DNA of 64,000 nucleotides from Planctomycetota bacterium (GTDB lineage Bacteria > Planctomycetota > UBA8108 > JACQVS01), in contig JANQLS010000112.1 in the NCBI GenBank assembly GCA_028280485.1, forward strand, positions 62,001 to 126,000, in the 5' to 3' direction. Position 1 is the stretch's first letter; the number at the start of each line of letters is the position of its first letter. The notes beneath the pieces were generated by a model. It was not told where the DNA came from and ran no database searches. It saw only the letters and a program-made list of their open reading frames with translations. Below, in pieces: positions 1 through 8,417 of the stretch. The position numbers and the translations under genes are program-made.

Positions 1-518
1 AAGCCCCTTAAAAAAGTTCCTGCTGTGAGAATCACGACACGAGCTGAAACCTTGCGACCATCGTTTAAGATCACCCCGCTCACGCGATGATCGTGAGTAG
101 GAAGGATGCGTTCAGAAGAAGTGGTCTTTTCGACGAGGAGGTCTTCGACCTTACCTTCTAAGATGGTCAATCCCGGAGTGTTGGCACAAACTTCTTGTTG
201 ACGTTGCTGATATTTATCTTTGTCGGATTGGCAACGGGGAGCGCGAACGGCAGGCCCCTTTCGGGTATTCAACATTCTAAATTGAATACCTGTGGCATCC
301 GCCGCCTTCCCCATCTCACCCCCTAGGGCATCGATTTCACGCACCATCTGGCCTTTACCTAAGCCACCGATAGCTGGATTACAGGACATTCTACCGATCG
401 CATCGGGACGTAAAGTCACCAAACAAGCTTGAACTCCCATTCGAGCGCAAGCTAAGGCCGCTTCGATTCCAGCGTGGCCGCCTCCGACCACTATGACGTC
501 AAAGTGGGGAGTACTCAT
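1..518 (-). CDS. mnmG: tRNA uridine-5-carboxymethylaminomethyl modification enzyme MnmG (5' part only)
   Basis: The minus strand from 518 encodes the first ~172 residues of MnmG (GidA), the FAD-dependent partner of MnmE that modifies the wobble uridine of certain tRNAs in the cytoplasm. Visible are the N-terminal dinucleotide-binding motif [12 protein letters not shown], the family signature [20 protein letters not shown], and the stretch [17 protein letters not shown]. The 3' end lies beyond the left window edge, so this is truncation by the window, not a pseudogene. The ATG at 518 overlaps the aroA stop (ATGA), which fixes the start and implies translational coupling aroA to mnmG. Family identification is very secure. 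Confidence 0.95.
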   Translation of the reverse strand, partial: MSTPHFDVIVVGGGHAGIEAALACARMGVQACLVTLRPDAIGRMSCNPAIGGLGKGQMVREIDALGGEMGKAADATGIQFRMLNTRKGPAVRAPRCQSDKDKYQQRQQEVCANTPGLTILEGKVEDLLVEKTTSSERILPTHDHRVSGVILNDGRKVSARVVILTAGTFLRG

Positions 519-1891
519 CGGGCTTCCACATGGACTCCAAATTCTTGAATCACTTGGAAATATTCAGGAAACGACTTTTCCACCACGTGAGGATCTTTGA
601 TCACGACTCCGGGAACGACCATACTGACTAAAGAGAATGCCATCGCGAGTCGATGGTCTCCCCAGGTTTCTAATGTTCCGCCGTGAAGTTCGGTGGGTTC
701 GATTTCTAGGCCGTCAGGATTCTCTTTGATCTTCGCCCCGAGTTTTCTCAATTCGGTGGCGACGCTGGCGATGCGGTCGGATTCTTTGTGGCGAAGGTGC
801 GGGACGTTTCGAATGACGGTCTTGCCCCGAGCGAAGAGAGCCACGACCGTTAATGTGGGGACGATATCGGGCATCTCGTTACAATCTTCACGAACTCCCT
901 TGAGGGGCTCCGCCCAATTGAGGCTGACGACATCCGCATCCTTTTTAACGTGGCAACCCATGCGGGCTAAGACATCGGCGAAGCGAGCATCTCCCTGAAC
1001 ACTATCTCGACCGACGCCCTCCACTCGAACTTTACCTCCGGTGATGGCTGCAGCCGCCAAGAAGTAACTCGCCGAGGAGGCATCTCCTTCGACAGGATAA
1101 CTCCGACCGGAATAGCCAGTGCCACCGCGGACGACGAAGGAGAGGCGGCCATCGGCTCGTCCTTCATCCGCCCAAGCTTTAGCGCCAAATTGATTCATCA
1201 CTTCGAGAGTGATATCGAGGTAGGGCCTTGAAACACACTCCCCTTCGATCACAACTTCAGTATCCATTCCCGCCATCGGGGCGGTGAGGAGAATCGCGGA
1301 GATGAATTGACTGGAAGTGTGCCCACTCATCGTCACCGTCCCTCCCTTGAAAGGATTACGAGTGGGGCGCGAGCTGGGATCATCGGCCCATTTTTTCTCA
1401 CCGATGTAAACGGGCGGGAAACCTTTAGTGTCTTGGATCGTGACTCCCAGATCACTCAAGGCCTTGACGAGATCTCCGATGGGGCGTTCTCGCATGCGCT
1501 CATTTCCATCGATCACGTAGTAACCGCGAGACAGAGTGAGCACCGAAGTTAAGAACCGAGTCGAAGTACCCGCATTCCCCAAATAGATTTCAGCTGAGGT
1601 GCCGGGAAGGCCCCCACCGCAACCATCGACGACAAAAGAGCGACTTTCCTCATTAAGAGTAACCTCGACTCCCATTTTTTTGAGGGCTTCAGCGAGATAG
1701 AGAGAGTCATCGCAATAGAGGGCATTACTCAGTTGCGACTGGCCTTCAGCTAAGCTGGCGATGAGCAAGGCTCGATTGGTGATGGATTTTGAGCCCGGAA
1801 GAGACACGGTCCCTGAGAACGGCTCCGAGACAGGATGGACACTCAGAGCTTTAGGGAAATCACCAGGACTAAATGAGGAATGGGCAGCCAT
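515..1891 (-). CDS. aroA: 3-phosphoshikimate 1-carboxyvinyltransferase (EPSP synthase)
   Basis: 458 residues, normal for EPSP synthase, the sixth enzyme of the shikimate pathway, which joins phosphoenolpyruvate to shikimate-3-phosphate in the cytoplasm. Family motifs are intact: [20 protein letters not shown] near residue 31, the PEP-binding [18 protein letters not shown], the catalytic region [24 protein letters not shown], and the C-terminal [11 protein letters not shown]. The stop overlaps the mnmG start by 4 nt, so the two are co-transcribed. The start at 1891 leaves only ~30 residues before the first motif. A 16-bp perfect palindrome lies about 105 nt upstream. Function is secure. Confidence 0.96.
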   Translation of the reverse strand: MAAHSSFSPGDFPKALSVHPVSEPFSGTVSLPGSKSITNRALLIASLAEGQSQLSNALYCDDSLYLAEALKKMGVEVTLNEESRSFVVDGCGGGLPGTSAEIYLGNAGTSTRFLTSVLTLSRGYYVIDGNERMRERPIGDLVKALSDLGVTIQDTKGFPPVYIGEKKWADDPSSRPTRNPFKGGTVTMSGHTSSQFISAILLTAPMAGMDTEVVIEGECVSRPYLDITLEVMNQFGAKAWADEGRADGRLSFVVRGGTGYSGRSYPVEGDASSASYFLAAAAITGGKVRVEGVGRDSVQGDARFADVLARMGCHVKKDADVVSLNWAEPLKGVREDCNEMPDIVPTLTVVALFARGKTVIRNVPHLRHKESDRIASVATELRKLGAKIKENPDGLEIEPTELHGGTLETWGDHRLAMAFSLVSMVVPGVVIKDPHVVEKSFPEYFQVIQEFGVHVEAR

Positions 1892-1991
1892 CGGGGGTTC
1901 ACTTTAATTCCAAAGGGCCAAGTGCGGGCTGACCGAGACCTCACCGAATCTAAAATAGAGGGCATCCCTGTCGCCATCCGCACTGATGAGC

Positions 1992-2016
1992 AAAGAGCCA
2001 ATTATAATTGGCCTTT
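1992..2016. promoter_or_regulatory. Perfect AT-centred palindrome upstream of aroA
   Basis: GCCAATTATAATTGGC (1997-2012) is a perfect 16-bp palindrome, extended by AAAG on one side and CTTT on the other. It lies in the gap between the aldose-epimerase-like gene (stop at 2125) and the aroA start (1891). It could be an operator for aroA-mnmG. It could also be a weak hairpin. Nothing else is seen in the 233-nt gap. Confidence 0.3.
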
Positions 2017-2124
2017 GCCACTAGTCAATCAGAGGGCTCCTCGATGCTGAATTTAGAGCCGGAAATTAACGATTTTCGGACTTTAAGTGAAGAAATCGTT
2101 CGATTCTGAATGGGCTCAGATCTA

Positions 2125-3303
2125 TCAGAACTTAGGATTGGGCTGAGAATGGATCTTAGACAACCGGCCCCCAGAAATCGCCCTGATTTCGCCTTCTAAT
2201 TTTTTGACCTCAGCTTCCCCCGTATAAACTTCAATATCGAGTTCATACTTCAGGCTTCCACCCGCGGGAATCATCTTCACACGGCCGCGTTCACGCTCGG
2301 TTTGTTTCGGATTGGGGTAAGCCGTACCGGGTTCCAATCCCGTGACGTAGCCATCATTGATGGGAATCGTGTTTTTCCACTGAGTGAAGTGAGGGAGCTG
2401 CTCGGGAGAATAACGAACGGCGATGGCTCGATCCCCGGCTTTATTCTTGAGCGCACTGATCGTTTTTCCGGAAAGTGGATCTGCGTGGAGAGTGTAGAAG
2501 AAAACTTGCTCGGTGTATCCCGGGGTCGGTCCCTGATAGACGTCGTAAGTTTGAACTCCCTTGGCGGCGTGACCATCGCGGGGAGCCATCTCCTTCACCG
2601 GAGCCAGCAGTCGTGATCCTTCTCCTAAAAAGGGTTCGCCGAAATTACAGTGATAGAGAATCTCCATCTCTGAAGGAACGCCCTTTAAATTGATGATTTC
2701 ATCTTCGATCTTGAGACGATTCGAAAGTGGAGTGGTCGAAATTCGAGTCTTCAGTTTCAAACCCGGGCAAAACATTGCTGACTCTTCAACTTCACCCGTT
2801 ACGGTGACGGCTTTTGTTTCGGGGTCAGCCTCGATTTCAACTTTACTGGCGGGAAGGTTTGCAATCTTTCCGTGGAGAGTGAGGTCTACTTCAGATTTAT
2901 TACCGTTGTTATCGAGAACCACATCTTTTCCGGGAGCTCCCATCGAATCGAGCCCGCAACGACACATCAGTTCATCGAATCCGTAGAGCCAACCCAAGCC
3001 TCCTCGTTCTTGAAGATTGACGAGGTTGGGATGGACAGGTCCATTGATGGGAGATTTCCATCCGAGAGGCACTCCTCGAAAGCTCCCCTTCCAAATGCCC
3101 ATGCCTCGAGTGGGCAACACGGAAAATGAAAGCTCGCCATTATTGATAGAAACGAGATCGATTCCATCTGCCAGACCACCCGACAAGCGTCGCTTGGCGA
3201 TCGTGCAATCGGGAATTCCGAGTTCATCATGGCCAAGGAAGAGTTCTTCGACGTACCGATTGCGTTTGACATCCGTCAAGGTCCAAGTTTTTGCTTTAGC
3301 CAT
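2125..3303 (-). CDS. DUF4432 family, aldose 1-epimerase-like protein
   Basis: 392 residues without signal peptide or membrane segments. The overall pattern resembles the galactose-mutarotase-like DUF4432 proteins common in Planctomycetota: FSVLPTRGMGIWKG near residue 60, GWLYGFDELMCRCGL near 105, LYHCNFGEPFLGEGS near 215, and GYVTGLEPGTAYPNPK near 318. DUF4432 members adopt the beta-sandwich sugar-binding fold of aldose epimerases; the substrate is generally unknown. It stands alone on the minus strand, 233 nt upstream of aroA, with no sugar operon around it. The family call is from memory of motifs; enzymatic activity is not established. Confidence 0.75.
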   Translation of the reverse strand: MAKAKTWTLTDVKRNRYVEELFLGHDELGIPDCTIAKRRLSGGLADGIDLVSINNGELSFSVLPTRGMGIWKGSFRGVPLGWKSPINGPVHPNLVNLQERGGLGWLYGFDELMCRCGLDSMGAPGKDVVLDNNGNKSEVDLTLHGKIANLPASKVEIEADPETKAVTVTGEVEESAMFCPGLKLKTRISTTPLSNRLKIEDEIINLKGVPSEMEILYHCNFGEPFLGEGSRLLAPVKEMAPRDGHAAKGVQTYDVYQGPTPGYTEQVFFYTLHADPLSGKTISALKNKAGDRAIAVRYSPEQLPHFTQWKNTIPINDGYVTGLEPGTAYPNPKQTERERGRVKMIPAGGSLKYELDIEVYTGEAEVKKLEGEIRAISGGRLSKIHSQPNPKF

Positions 3304-3410
3304 GATTCCTCCGCGTTGCGATCGTGTGAACTAACGCTCTATTTTTTGTTAAGTGTGGATTCAAATTGAAAGGGAATATGGTACGCGAAAATTACCCGAA
3401 TTGACAAGGT

Positions 3411-3466
3411 ATAGTAGTCGGCTCATCCCGTAAGCGGATATGGTAGTAGGCATACGCCGTGTGCCG
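3411..3466. repeat. Intergenic palindrome, GTAGTAGGCACACGC-type
   Basis: A two-hairpin unit fills the gap between the DUF4432 gene and the next gene. The second hairpin (3443-3466) reads GTAGTAG, then GGCATAC-GCC-GTGTGCC. The same unit with small changes recurs at 12133-12156, 13752-13798 and, inverted, at 14073-14096. Confidence 0.7.
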
Positions 3467-3472
3467 TCTACA

Positions 3473-5407
3473 TCATTTCCACTCGACGGCTTCCTTAGCC
3501 GTTATCTCGATCGATTTGACGTTGGAGGTACGACTTCGCCAATAAAAAGATAACCTCGCCGGCTTATCGAGGTGATCCTTGGGGATTTCGTATTTAGATT
3601 TCGTTTTCCCTCGAGTGACATAGAGAGTGTTTCGAGTGCGCTTAATTGTGTAATCGATGGAAAAGGCTTTTGCTCTCGAAGTATTAATTTTAAATCGATG
3701 CCCACAGAGATACAGGTAGGCGTTTCCGGTGTTTCTAAATCTTGCCTTTCCGTAACTCGCTTTGACTTTGATCGTAAAATCACCGATGAGTTCCACTCGA
3801 CTGCTCAAGGTGGTTTTTGAATGACGCCCTCCCCGGAGCCCTGAACTGGATAAGCTTAAGTCGTGACTCCAAGTCCAATAGCGTAGACTCTCAGGATTTG
3901 TAAATTTCTCAACTCGCTTAAAGGATTTCCCGGGCTGGATATCAGGAGCTTTGGATTTTTCTTCTTCTTTTTTCTTAGCGAGTTCTTCTGCTTTTTTTGC
4001 TTGCTCCTTTTTTAAAACTTCAGCTTTCTTTTTTTCTTCTTCTTTTCGAAGAACTTCCTTTTCTAAAGCGATCTTCTTTGCTTCTTCTGCGGCCTTTTCT
4101 TCTTGTTCAACTACTTTTTTGACCTTATCGAGTTGTGCTTCAGCCCTCTCATAAATTTGAATCACTTGAGCTGCCGTCTGTCTCCCTCCATTAAAGTAGC
4201 CCCGGTCTAAAGTTTTTTGAGCGCTCTCCAATTTTGCCTTCACGATGACCAAAGCCGGCACATGTTCCATTCTATCGCGGTATTTTTTATCAATTTTTCC
4301 GAGCTGCTCTAGTGAATTTTCAGCTTTCCTTAATTCCTCCACGAGGAGTTTTCGCTCTTCTTCTAATTTCTGTAATTGTTGACACAGCTCTTCTAATCTC
4401 TTAGCTGCAGTTCTTCGATAATCAAAGGTGATAAATTCGTTAGCGGCGCTTTTGTAGGCAACTCTCGCTGATCTATAGACCCCCTCATTTTTCAACAAGC
4501 TTTCTTTAGATTGTGCATCCTTCCATTGTTTTTTAATCTTTAGCCAATGAGTTTGAAATTGCTCCTTTTTTTCCTTCTCAACCAATGAAAGATATTTAGA
4601 AGGCGACTTCTTTTGATCTTCCTGAGTTAATCGAATTTGCTTTCCGTCAAATTCCCCTCGATTAATATTTCGATCAGGCCCCAAGAAATAGTCAGAATCG
4701 TAGTCCTCCCCACCCGATTTTCCATCCCGACCATAACACACGATAATGAGATCCCCTTGAACTCGAGCAATGACATATTCCTTCCCCCAAGGATCTTGCA
4801 GGGGAACATCAGATCTCAACTCTAAGTCATTCACTCTATTTGGAAGCTCTCCTTTCTCACCGTACTGCCTGTCGATTGCCCTCGCGATTAGCTTCAGCTC
4901 CTTCAGGACTGTTCTATGATTTTCACCATCGGCAATCCTTTGTTGCTCTTCTTCATATTCTCGTTGCTCTTGATCTATAATCACATAATGAGCCCCATAC
5001 GCTACCACCCCGGCAAAAACCAACGTGCCCAATAAAACAGAAAGCTCAAGCCCTGAAACTCGAACTAGAGAATTTGACTGCGCAGGTGATTCACTATTTG
5101 CAATAAGCTCCTGGTTCTCTTTTTTAATAGATTTATAAATCCCGTATATAACTTCACCAATCCCCCCGAGAACTCCCAACAGTAAATACCAGCCGATATC
5201 TTTCCAATAAGAATCCGTATTGTGGAGATAGTGAAAGGAGAGGACTGTCCCCACACTGAATGCTAATAGCACTAACGAAACAACGAATACGTAAATCCAG
5301 AAGGGAAGATTAATGTAGAGATAAACAATTCGAATATCTTTTAAAGACTTCTTCATTTCTTTCATCCAACCTTTAAGGATTAAGTCGCCTATCTCGACTA
5401 CATTCAA
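3473..5407 (-). CDS. Large membrane-anchored coiled-coil protein with GspG-like and lectin-like segments
   Basis: 644 residues, not a recognised named gene. Visible in order: three hydrophobic segments (about 34-60, 70-92 and 120-142); a stretch at about 165-245 that looks like the C-terminal half of type II secretion pseudopilins (long helix, then LPNRVNDLEL, QDPWGKEYVI, GRDGKSGGEDYDSDY); a Lys/Glu-rich coiled coil from about 250 to 505; and a beta-rich C-terminal ~125 residues resembling a concanavalin/LamG-type fold. The pseudopilin-like part lacks the usual N-terminal prepilin peptidase site, so it is unlikely to be a true pilin. Probably inner-membrane-anchored with a large extracytoplasmic part. 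Function unknown. Confidence 0.65.
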   Translation of the reverse strand: MNVVEIGDLILKGWMKEMKKSLKDIRIVYLYINLPFWIYVFVVSLVLLAFSVGTVLSFHYLHNTDSYWKDIGWYLLLGVLGGIGEVIYGIYKSIKKENQELIANSESPAQSNSLVRVSGLELSVLLGTLVFAGVVAYGAHYVIIDQEQREYEEEQQRIADGENHRTVLKELKLIARAIDRQYGEKGELPNRVNDLELRSDVPLQDPWGKEYVIARVQGDLIIVCYGRDGKSGGEDYDSDYFLGPDRNINRGEFDGKQIRLTQEDQKKSPSKYLSLVEKEKKEQFQTHWLKIKKQWKDAQSKESLLKNEGVYRSARVAYKSAANEFITFDYRRTAAKRLEELCQQLQKLEEERKLLVEELRKAENSLEQLGKIDKKYRDRMEHVPALVIVKAKLESAQKTLDRGYFNGGRQTAAQVIQIYERAEAQLDKVKKVVEQEEKAAEEAKKIALEKEVLRKEEEKKKAEVLKKEQAKKAEELAKKKEEEKSKAPDIQPGKSFKRVEKFTNPESLRYWTWSHDLSLSSSGLRGGRHSKTTLSSRVELIGDFTIKVKASYGKARFRNTGNAYLYLCGHRFKINTSRAKAFSIDYTIKRTRNTLYVTRGKTKSKYEIPKDHLDKPARLSFYWRSRTSNVKSIEITAKEAVEWK

Positions 5408-5585
5408 CCATTCTAATGTTCAGAAGATTGAAAGCAGTTATCCCAACAAACCTTGCATGGTGTTTTAAAATTTGAATCAACAGTTAAAATCATAACGATT
5501 TTAATAATAATTCTGAACTTAAACCCAAAGATGATAACGCAAAAAAACTAGAATGGTGATAGCTTAGTTTCTAACAGTTCTTTCC

Positions 5586-5640
5586 AGTTTGAACAAGGTT
5601 TCAACCCTTCCCGCAAATCTACGATTTGCAAAGCATTTCG
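5586..5640 (+). repeat. Partial copy of the five-stem hairpin array (stems S5 and S4)
   Basis: About 20 nt before the ATG at 5660 lie a weak hairpin (GTTTGAA ... TTTCAAC) and the perfect hairpin GCAAATC-TAC-GATTTGC (5613-5629), joined by CCTTCCC. Order and linker match stems S5 and S4 of the array at 49449-49594, in the same orientation relative to the following gene. Stems S3-S1 are missing. Confidence 0.55.
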
Positions 5641-5659
5641 ACCCCTTCAAATTTAAAAC

Positions 5660-7327
5660 ATGACAGCCCGACAAAACGCCCCCTTCCAATTTATTAAAGC
5701 TTTCATTATCAGTTCTTTCATCTTAGGAAGCAACCTCACTATATGGGGCTCAACACTCAAAGTACCTGAGCAGTTTAAGTCCATACAAGCTGCTATCGAC
5801 GCCTCAAGTGAAGGCGACACGATCCTCGTTCAACCAGGAACTTACAAAGAAACATTAAAACTTAAACCTGGCATTACCTTGAAAAGTTCAGGAGATGACA
5901 GCCGGGGAAAATTAGGATTGTTGCGAGCTCAAAACACCATCATTCACGGACAAGGAAAACCCCTGACTACTTTTTCTGGAATCACGATGGCTGAGAATTC
6001 AATCTTAGATGGCTTCACGATCACCGGCATGGGTCCATACGATGAAAAAGAGTGGAATCGACATCACTCGACTCAAGGAAATGAACAAAAGCATTCCAGA
6101 ATTGGACACATTCGTGCTCCCGCTGTTTCCATTCAAGGTATTCGATGTGAAGTCAAAAATAACATCGTGCATCACAACGGAGACAATGGAATCGCTATTC
6201 GAGGGATTGAAGGAAAAGATTGCTCCCCCCGAATTAGCGACAATATCTGCTACCGAAATATGGGAGGCGGTATCGGCTCCACCCACGGTGCAACTCCCAT
6301 CATCGACAACAACCACTGCTTCGAAAATTTCTATGCGGGTATCGGGCAAGAACATTCCAAAGCCATTGTGATCAACAATACGTGCTACAAAAATATACGT
6401 GCGGGTATCGGGGTCGGTGAAGGCGCCGAACCCATCGTAAGAAATAATACTTGCTACCAAAATCGAAGAGCGGGAATTGGAATTCGAAGCGGCTCCAAGT
6501 ATCAACCCATCATCAGTCAAAATCACTGCTACGAAAATGCGATGGCCGGCATTGGAGTTCGTCATGAATCTCGCCCTCTCATTTCCGACAACCAGTGTTA
6601 TAAAAACAAGATAGCGGGAATTGGAATTCGAGAGAGCGCGCAACCCATCATCACGGGTAACAAGTGCTTTGAAAACGAGCGAGCGGGTATCGGCCAGCGA
6701 GAAAACGCCAAGACGGTACTCATCAACAATCACTGCCAAAAGAATAAATTAGCCGGGATTGGTTTTGAAAGTTGTGACTCAGGAAGCTCAACGGCAGTTG
6801 GCAATCATCTATTTGAAAATGGAACAGTTGCCGTCGGCATTCACAAGGGCTGGAAGGTCCATCTCATCCAGAATCAACTCCTGAGAACTGGCGGCTTACC
6901 TCCCATGATCATGGTGTTTGAAGGAGCCCACGCCAATCTTATTGAGAACAATCTACTGGTAGCGGGAGTTGCCGGAGTACGAATGGCCGGCTCAGTAACG
7001 GCGATCGACAACTCCATTCAAGGCACGGGACAAAGAAAAGGTGGCCCTCCTCATTTCGCGTTCTGGGCCCTTCCGAAGGCGACCCTCAAGGCGGTCTCGA
7101 ATAAGGTAAAAAACTTTAGGCAGGCCTTAGTTTCAGACCGAGCGAGCGTCGAAGCTTACTCCAACATCATCGAAACTTACACTTCGAATGGAGTTCAGGT
7201 GAGAAACTCCAACCACCCCCCAATCTTCATTAGGAACACTTTTAATTCACCCTCGATCGAAGAGGCCATAAAAATTCAAGGATCGAAGAGTACGGTCATC
7301 GATAATCAAATAAAAACAAACCCGTGA
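5660..7327 (+). CDS. Secreted right-handed parallel beta-helix repeat protein
   Basis: 555 residues. A hydrophobic N-terminal segment (about 14-34) looks like a signal peptide. Then comes a NosD/CASH-type opening (PEQFKSIQAAIDASSEGDTI, TYKETLKLKPGITLKSSGDD) typical of pectate-lyase-like beta-helix proteins. From about residue 165 to 365 there are some eight near-identical rungs of ~23 residues, each of the form AGIG-x-R-x-x-A-x-P-I-I-x-x-N-x-C-Y-x-N. This gives stacked Asn and Cys ladders. No catalytic residues of a polysaccharide lyase can be assigned. Likely an extracytoplasmic carbohydrate-binding or structural protein. It ends inside a strong bidirectional terminator shared with tpx. Confidence 0.82.
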   Translation: MTARQNAPFQFIKAFIISSFILGSNLTIWGSTLKVPEQFKSIQAAIDASSEGDTILVQPGTYKETLKLKPGITLKSSGDDSRGKLGLLRAQNTIIHGQGKPLTTFSGITMAENSILDGFTITGMGPYDEKEWNRHHSTQGNEQKHSRIGHIRAPAVSIQGIRCEVKNNIVHHNGDNGIAIRGIEGKDCSPRISDNICYRNMGGGIGSTHGATPIIDNNHCFENFYAGIGQEHSKAIVINNTCYKNIRAGIGVGEGAEPIVRNNTCYQNRRAGIGIRSGSKYQPIISQNHCYENAMAGIGVRHESRPLISDNQCYKNKIAGIGIRESAQPIITGNKCFENERAGIGQRENAKTVLINNHCQKNKLAGIGFESCDSGSSTAVGNHLFENGTVAVGIHKGWKVHLIQNQLLRTGGLPPMIMVFEGAHANLIENNLLVAGVAGVRMAGSVTAIDNSIQGTGQRKGGPPHFAFWALPKATLKAVSNKVKNFRQALVSDRASVEAYSNIIETYTSNGVQVRNSNHPPIFIRNTFNSPSIEEAIKIQGSKSTVIDNQIKTNP

Positions 7328-7355
7328 TGAGGTAAGCCTCAACACGGGTTTGTTT
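7314..7355. terminator. Bidirectional rho-independent terminator
   Basis: A perfect 13-bp inverted repeat, AAACAAACCCGTG and CACGGGTTTGTTT, has an extra GAGG/CCTC stem in its loop. It overlaps the stop codon of the beta-helix gene and lies 26 nt past the tpx stop on the other strand, so it can serve both convergent genes. Confidence 0.85.
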
Positions 7356-7380
7356 CTAATTTAGTTTGATTACTTTAGTT

Positions 7381-7899
7381 TTAAAGCGCAGCTTTTGCAG
7401 CGGCGATCGCAGCATCGTAATCGGGATGCTCAGTCACCTCGCTGACGTACTCGACGTGCTTAACGGTGTTGTCTTTACCGACGACGAAGATTGCGCGAGT
7501 CAAAAGACGCAACTCTTTGATGAGAGTTCCGTAAGCCGTACCGAAGCTGGCATCGCGGTGATCCGACAAGCAAGTGACTTGTTCAATTCCAGCCGCACCA
7601 CAATAGCGACCTTGAGCCATCGGAAGATCCATACTGATCGTTAAGATCGCCACGTCATCACCTAAACCAGCAGCTTCTTCATTGAAACGGCGAGTTTGTT
7701 GATCACATACGGGAGTATCGACCGAGGGGACGACACTGATCAAGCGAACTTTGCCATCAGAATCGGCAAGGGTGACTTCTTTGAGACCGGCACCTACAGT
7801 CGTAAAGGCTGGAGCAGAATCTCCCGCTTTAACTTCAGAGCCTACCAAAGTGATCGGGCCCCCTTTAAACGTTACGGCATCGCCACGTTCTTCAACCAT
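7381..7899 (-). CDS. tpx: Thiol peroxidase, atypical 2-Cys peroxiredoxin
   Basis: 172 residues from the chosen start. Tpx reduces hydroperoxides with thioredoxin as donor. The peroxidatic cysteine lies in SVVPSVDTPVCDQQTRRFN and the resolving cysteine in QVTCLSDHRDASFG; GTLIKELRLLTRAIFVV is the usual Tpx C-terminal signature. An in-frame ATG lies 8 codons upstream (7923), but the ATG at 7899 is preceded at good distance by GGAAGG and matches the usual N-terminus, whereas the upstream one has no spaced ribosome site. Monocistronic; shares the terminator at 7314-7355 with the convergent beta-helix gene. Function is secure. Confidence 0.93.
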   Translation of the reverse strand: MVEERGDAVTFKGGPITLVGSEVKAGDSAPAFTTVGAGLKEVTLADSDGKVRLISVVPSVDTPVCDQQTRRFNEEAAGLGDDVAILTISMDLPMAQGRYCGAAGIEQVTCLSDHRDASFGTAYGTLIKELRLLTRAIFVVGKDNTVKHVEYVSEVTEHPDYDAAIAAAKAAL

Positions 7900-8084
7900 T
7901 GTTCTATTTCCTTCCAGATTCATCCTTTTTGAAACGATGGGTGTTTCAGCGAGGAATACATTAATTTTAGTTCACTCAAGAGTAGAAGAATCGGCGGCTT
8001 TCTCTGAAACCCTCAGAGGCCGTTAGAGTGCTACTCATCAGTGAGGTACCTATGATTTTACGCCCGAAGGATCCGGGATAAGAG

Positions 8085-8262
8085 ACCCGAATTATTCATG
8101 AGCTTCTTGGCGAGATTGTGGAGCTTCAAGTCTGACAAGGCGCTGGTTCGTCTTTGACCGCAGGCGGGTATTTATACCCGTTGAGGATCAAAGACGAGCC
8201 GGCAACGCAGCTCAGGCGCAGAAGATCTGCAATCGCAGCCGGAGCTCATGAATAATTCGGGT
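8085..8262 (+). repeat. 178-nt long-hairpin element with perfect 20-bp terminal inverted repeats
   Basis: The ends ACCCGAATTATTCATGAGCT (8085-8104) and its exact reverse complement (8243-8262) enclose further nested stems: GATTG/CAATC, GTCTGA/TCAGGC, GGTTCGTCTTTGA (8145-8157) with TCAAAGACGAGCC (8188-8200), and the apical CGGGTA-TTTA-TACCCG (8165-8180). The whole folds as one long imperfect hairpin. A diverged copy with compensated stems lies at 18050-18216. No ORF is present. It may be a MITE-like element or a structured RNA. Confidence 0.75.
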
Positions 8263-8274
8263 GTGGAAAGTAAA

Positions 8275-8308
8275 TAAAAAAGCGGCCCGGATGTCAAACC
8301 CGGGCCGC
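8275..8308 (-). terminator. Terminator of the fadI-fadJ operon
   Basis: On the minus strand GCGGCCCGG and CCGGGCCGC form a 9-bp GC-rich stem followed by TTTTTT. It lies about 110 nt past the stop of the beta-oxidation alpha gene. Confidence 0.85.
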
Positions 8309-8333
8309 GATCTTAATAGAAATCTTATATTTT

Positions 8334-8414
8334 GTAGCCAAATTCACTATTCGTAGCCGAACTTGTCAAAGTTTGGCGGGAGACGGTATTAGCCAAATTC
8401 TTACGAATTCGGCT
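8334..8414. repeat. REP-like hairpin pair (GTAGCC/GNNA family)
   Basis: A hairpin GTAGCCGAACTT-GTCA-AAGTTTGGC at 8353-8377 is followed after 13 nt by an opposite-strand hairpin GTAGCCGAATTC-GTAA-GAATTTGGC at 8391-8414. A degenerate third copy precedes them at 8334. They sit directly against the stop of the gene at 8418. Relatives are at 33344, 34741, 40121, 48790 and 48898. Confidence 0.75.
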
Positions 8415-8417
8415 ACA

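Noticed and set aside
6005-6739. A 244-codon open frame antisense to the beta-helix gene
   Set aside because: It mirrors the 23-residue rungs of the plus-strand gene, has no ribosome site and its product is a translation artefact of the repeats.
8085-8262. A complete insertion sequence
   Set aside because: The perfect terminal repeats enclose only 178 nt with no room for a transposase gene; at most it is a non-autonomous element.
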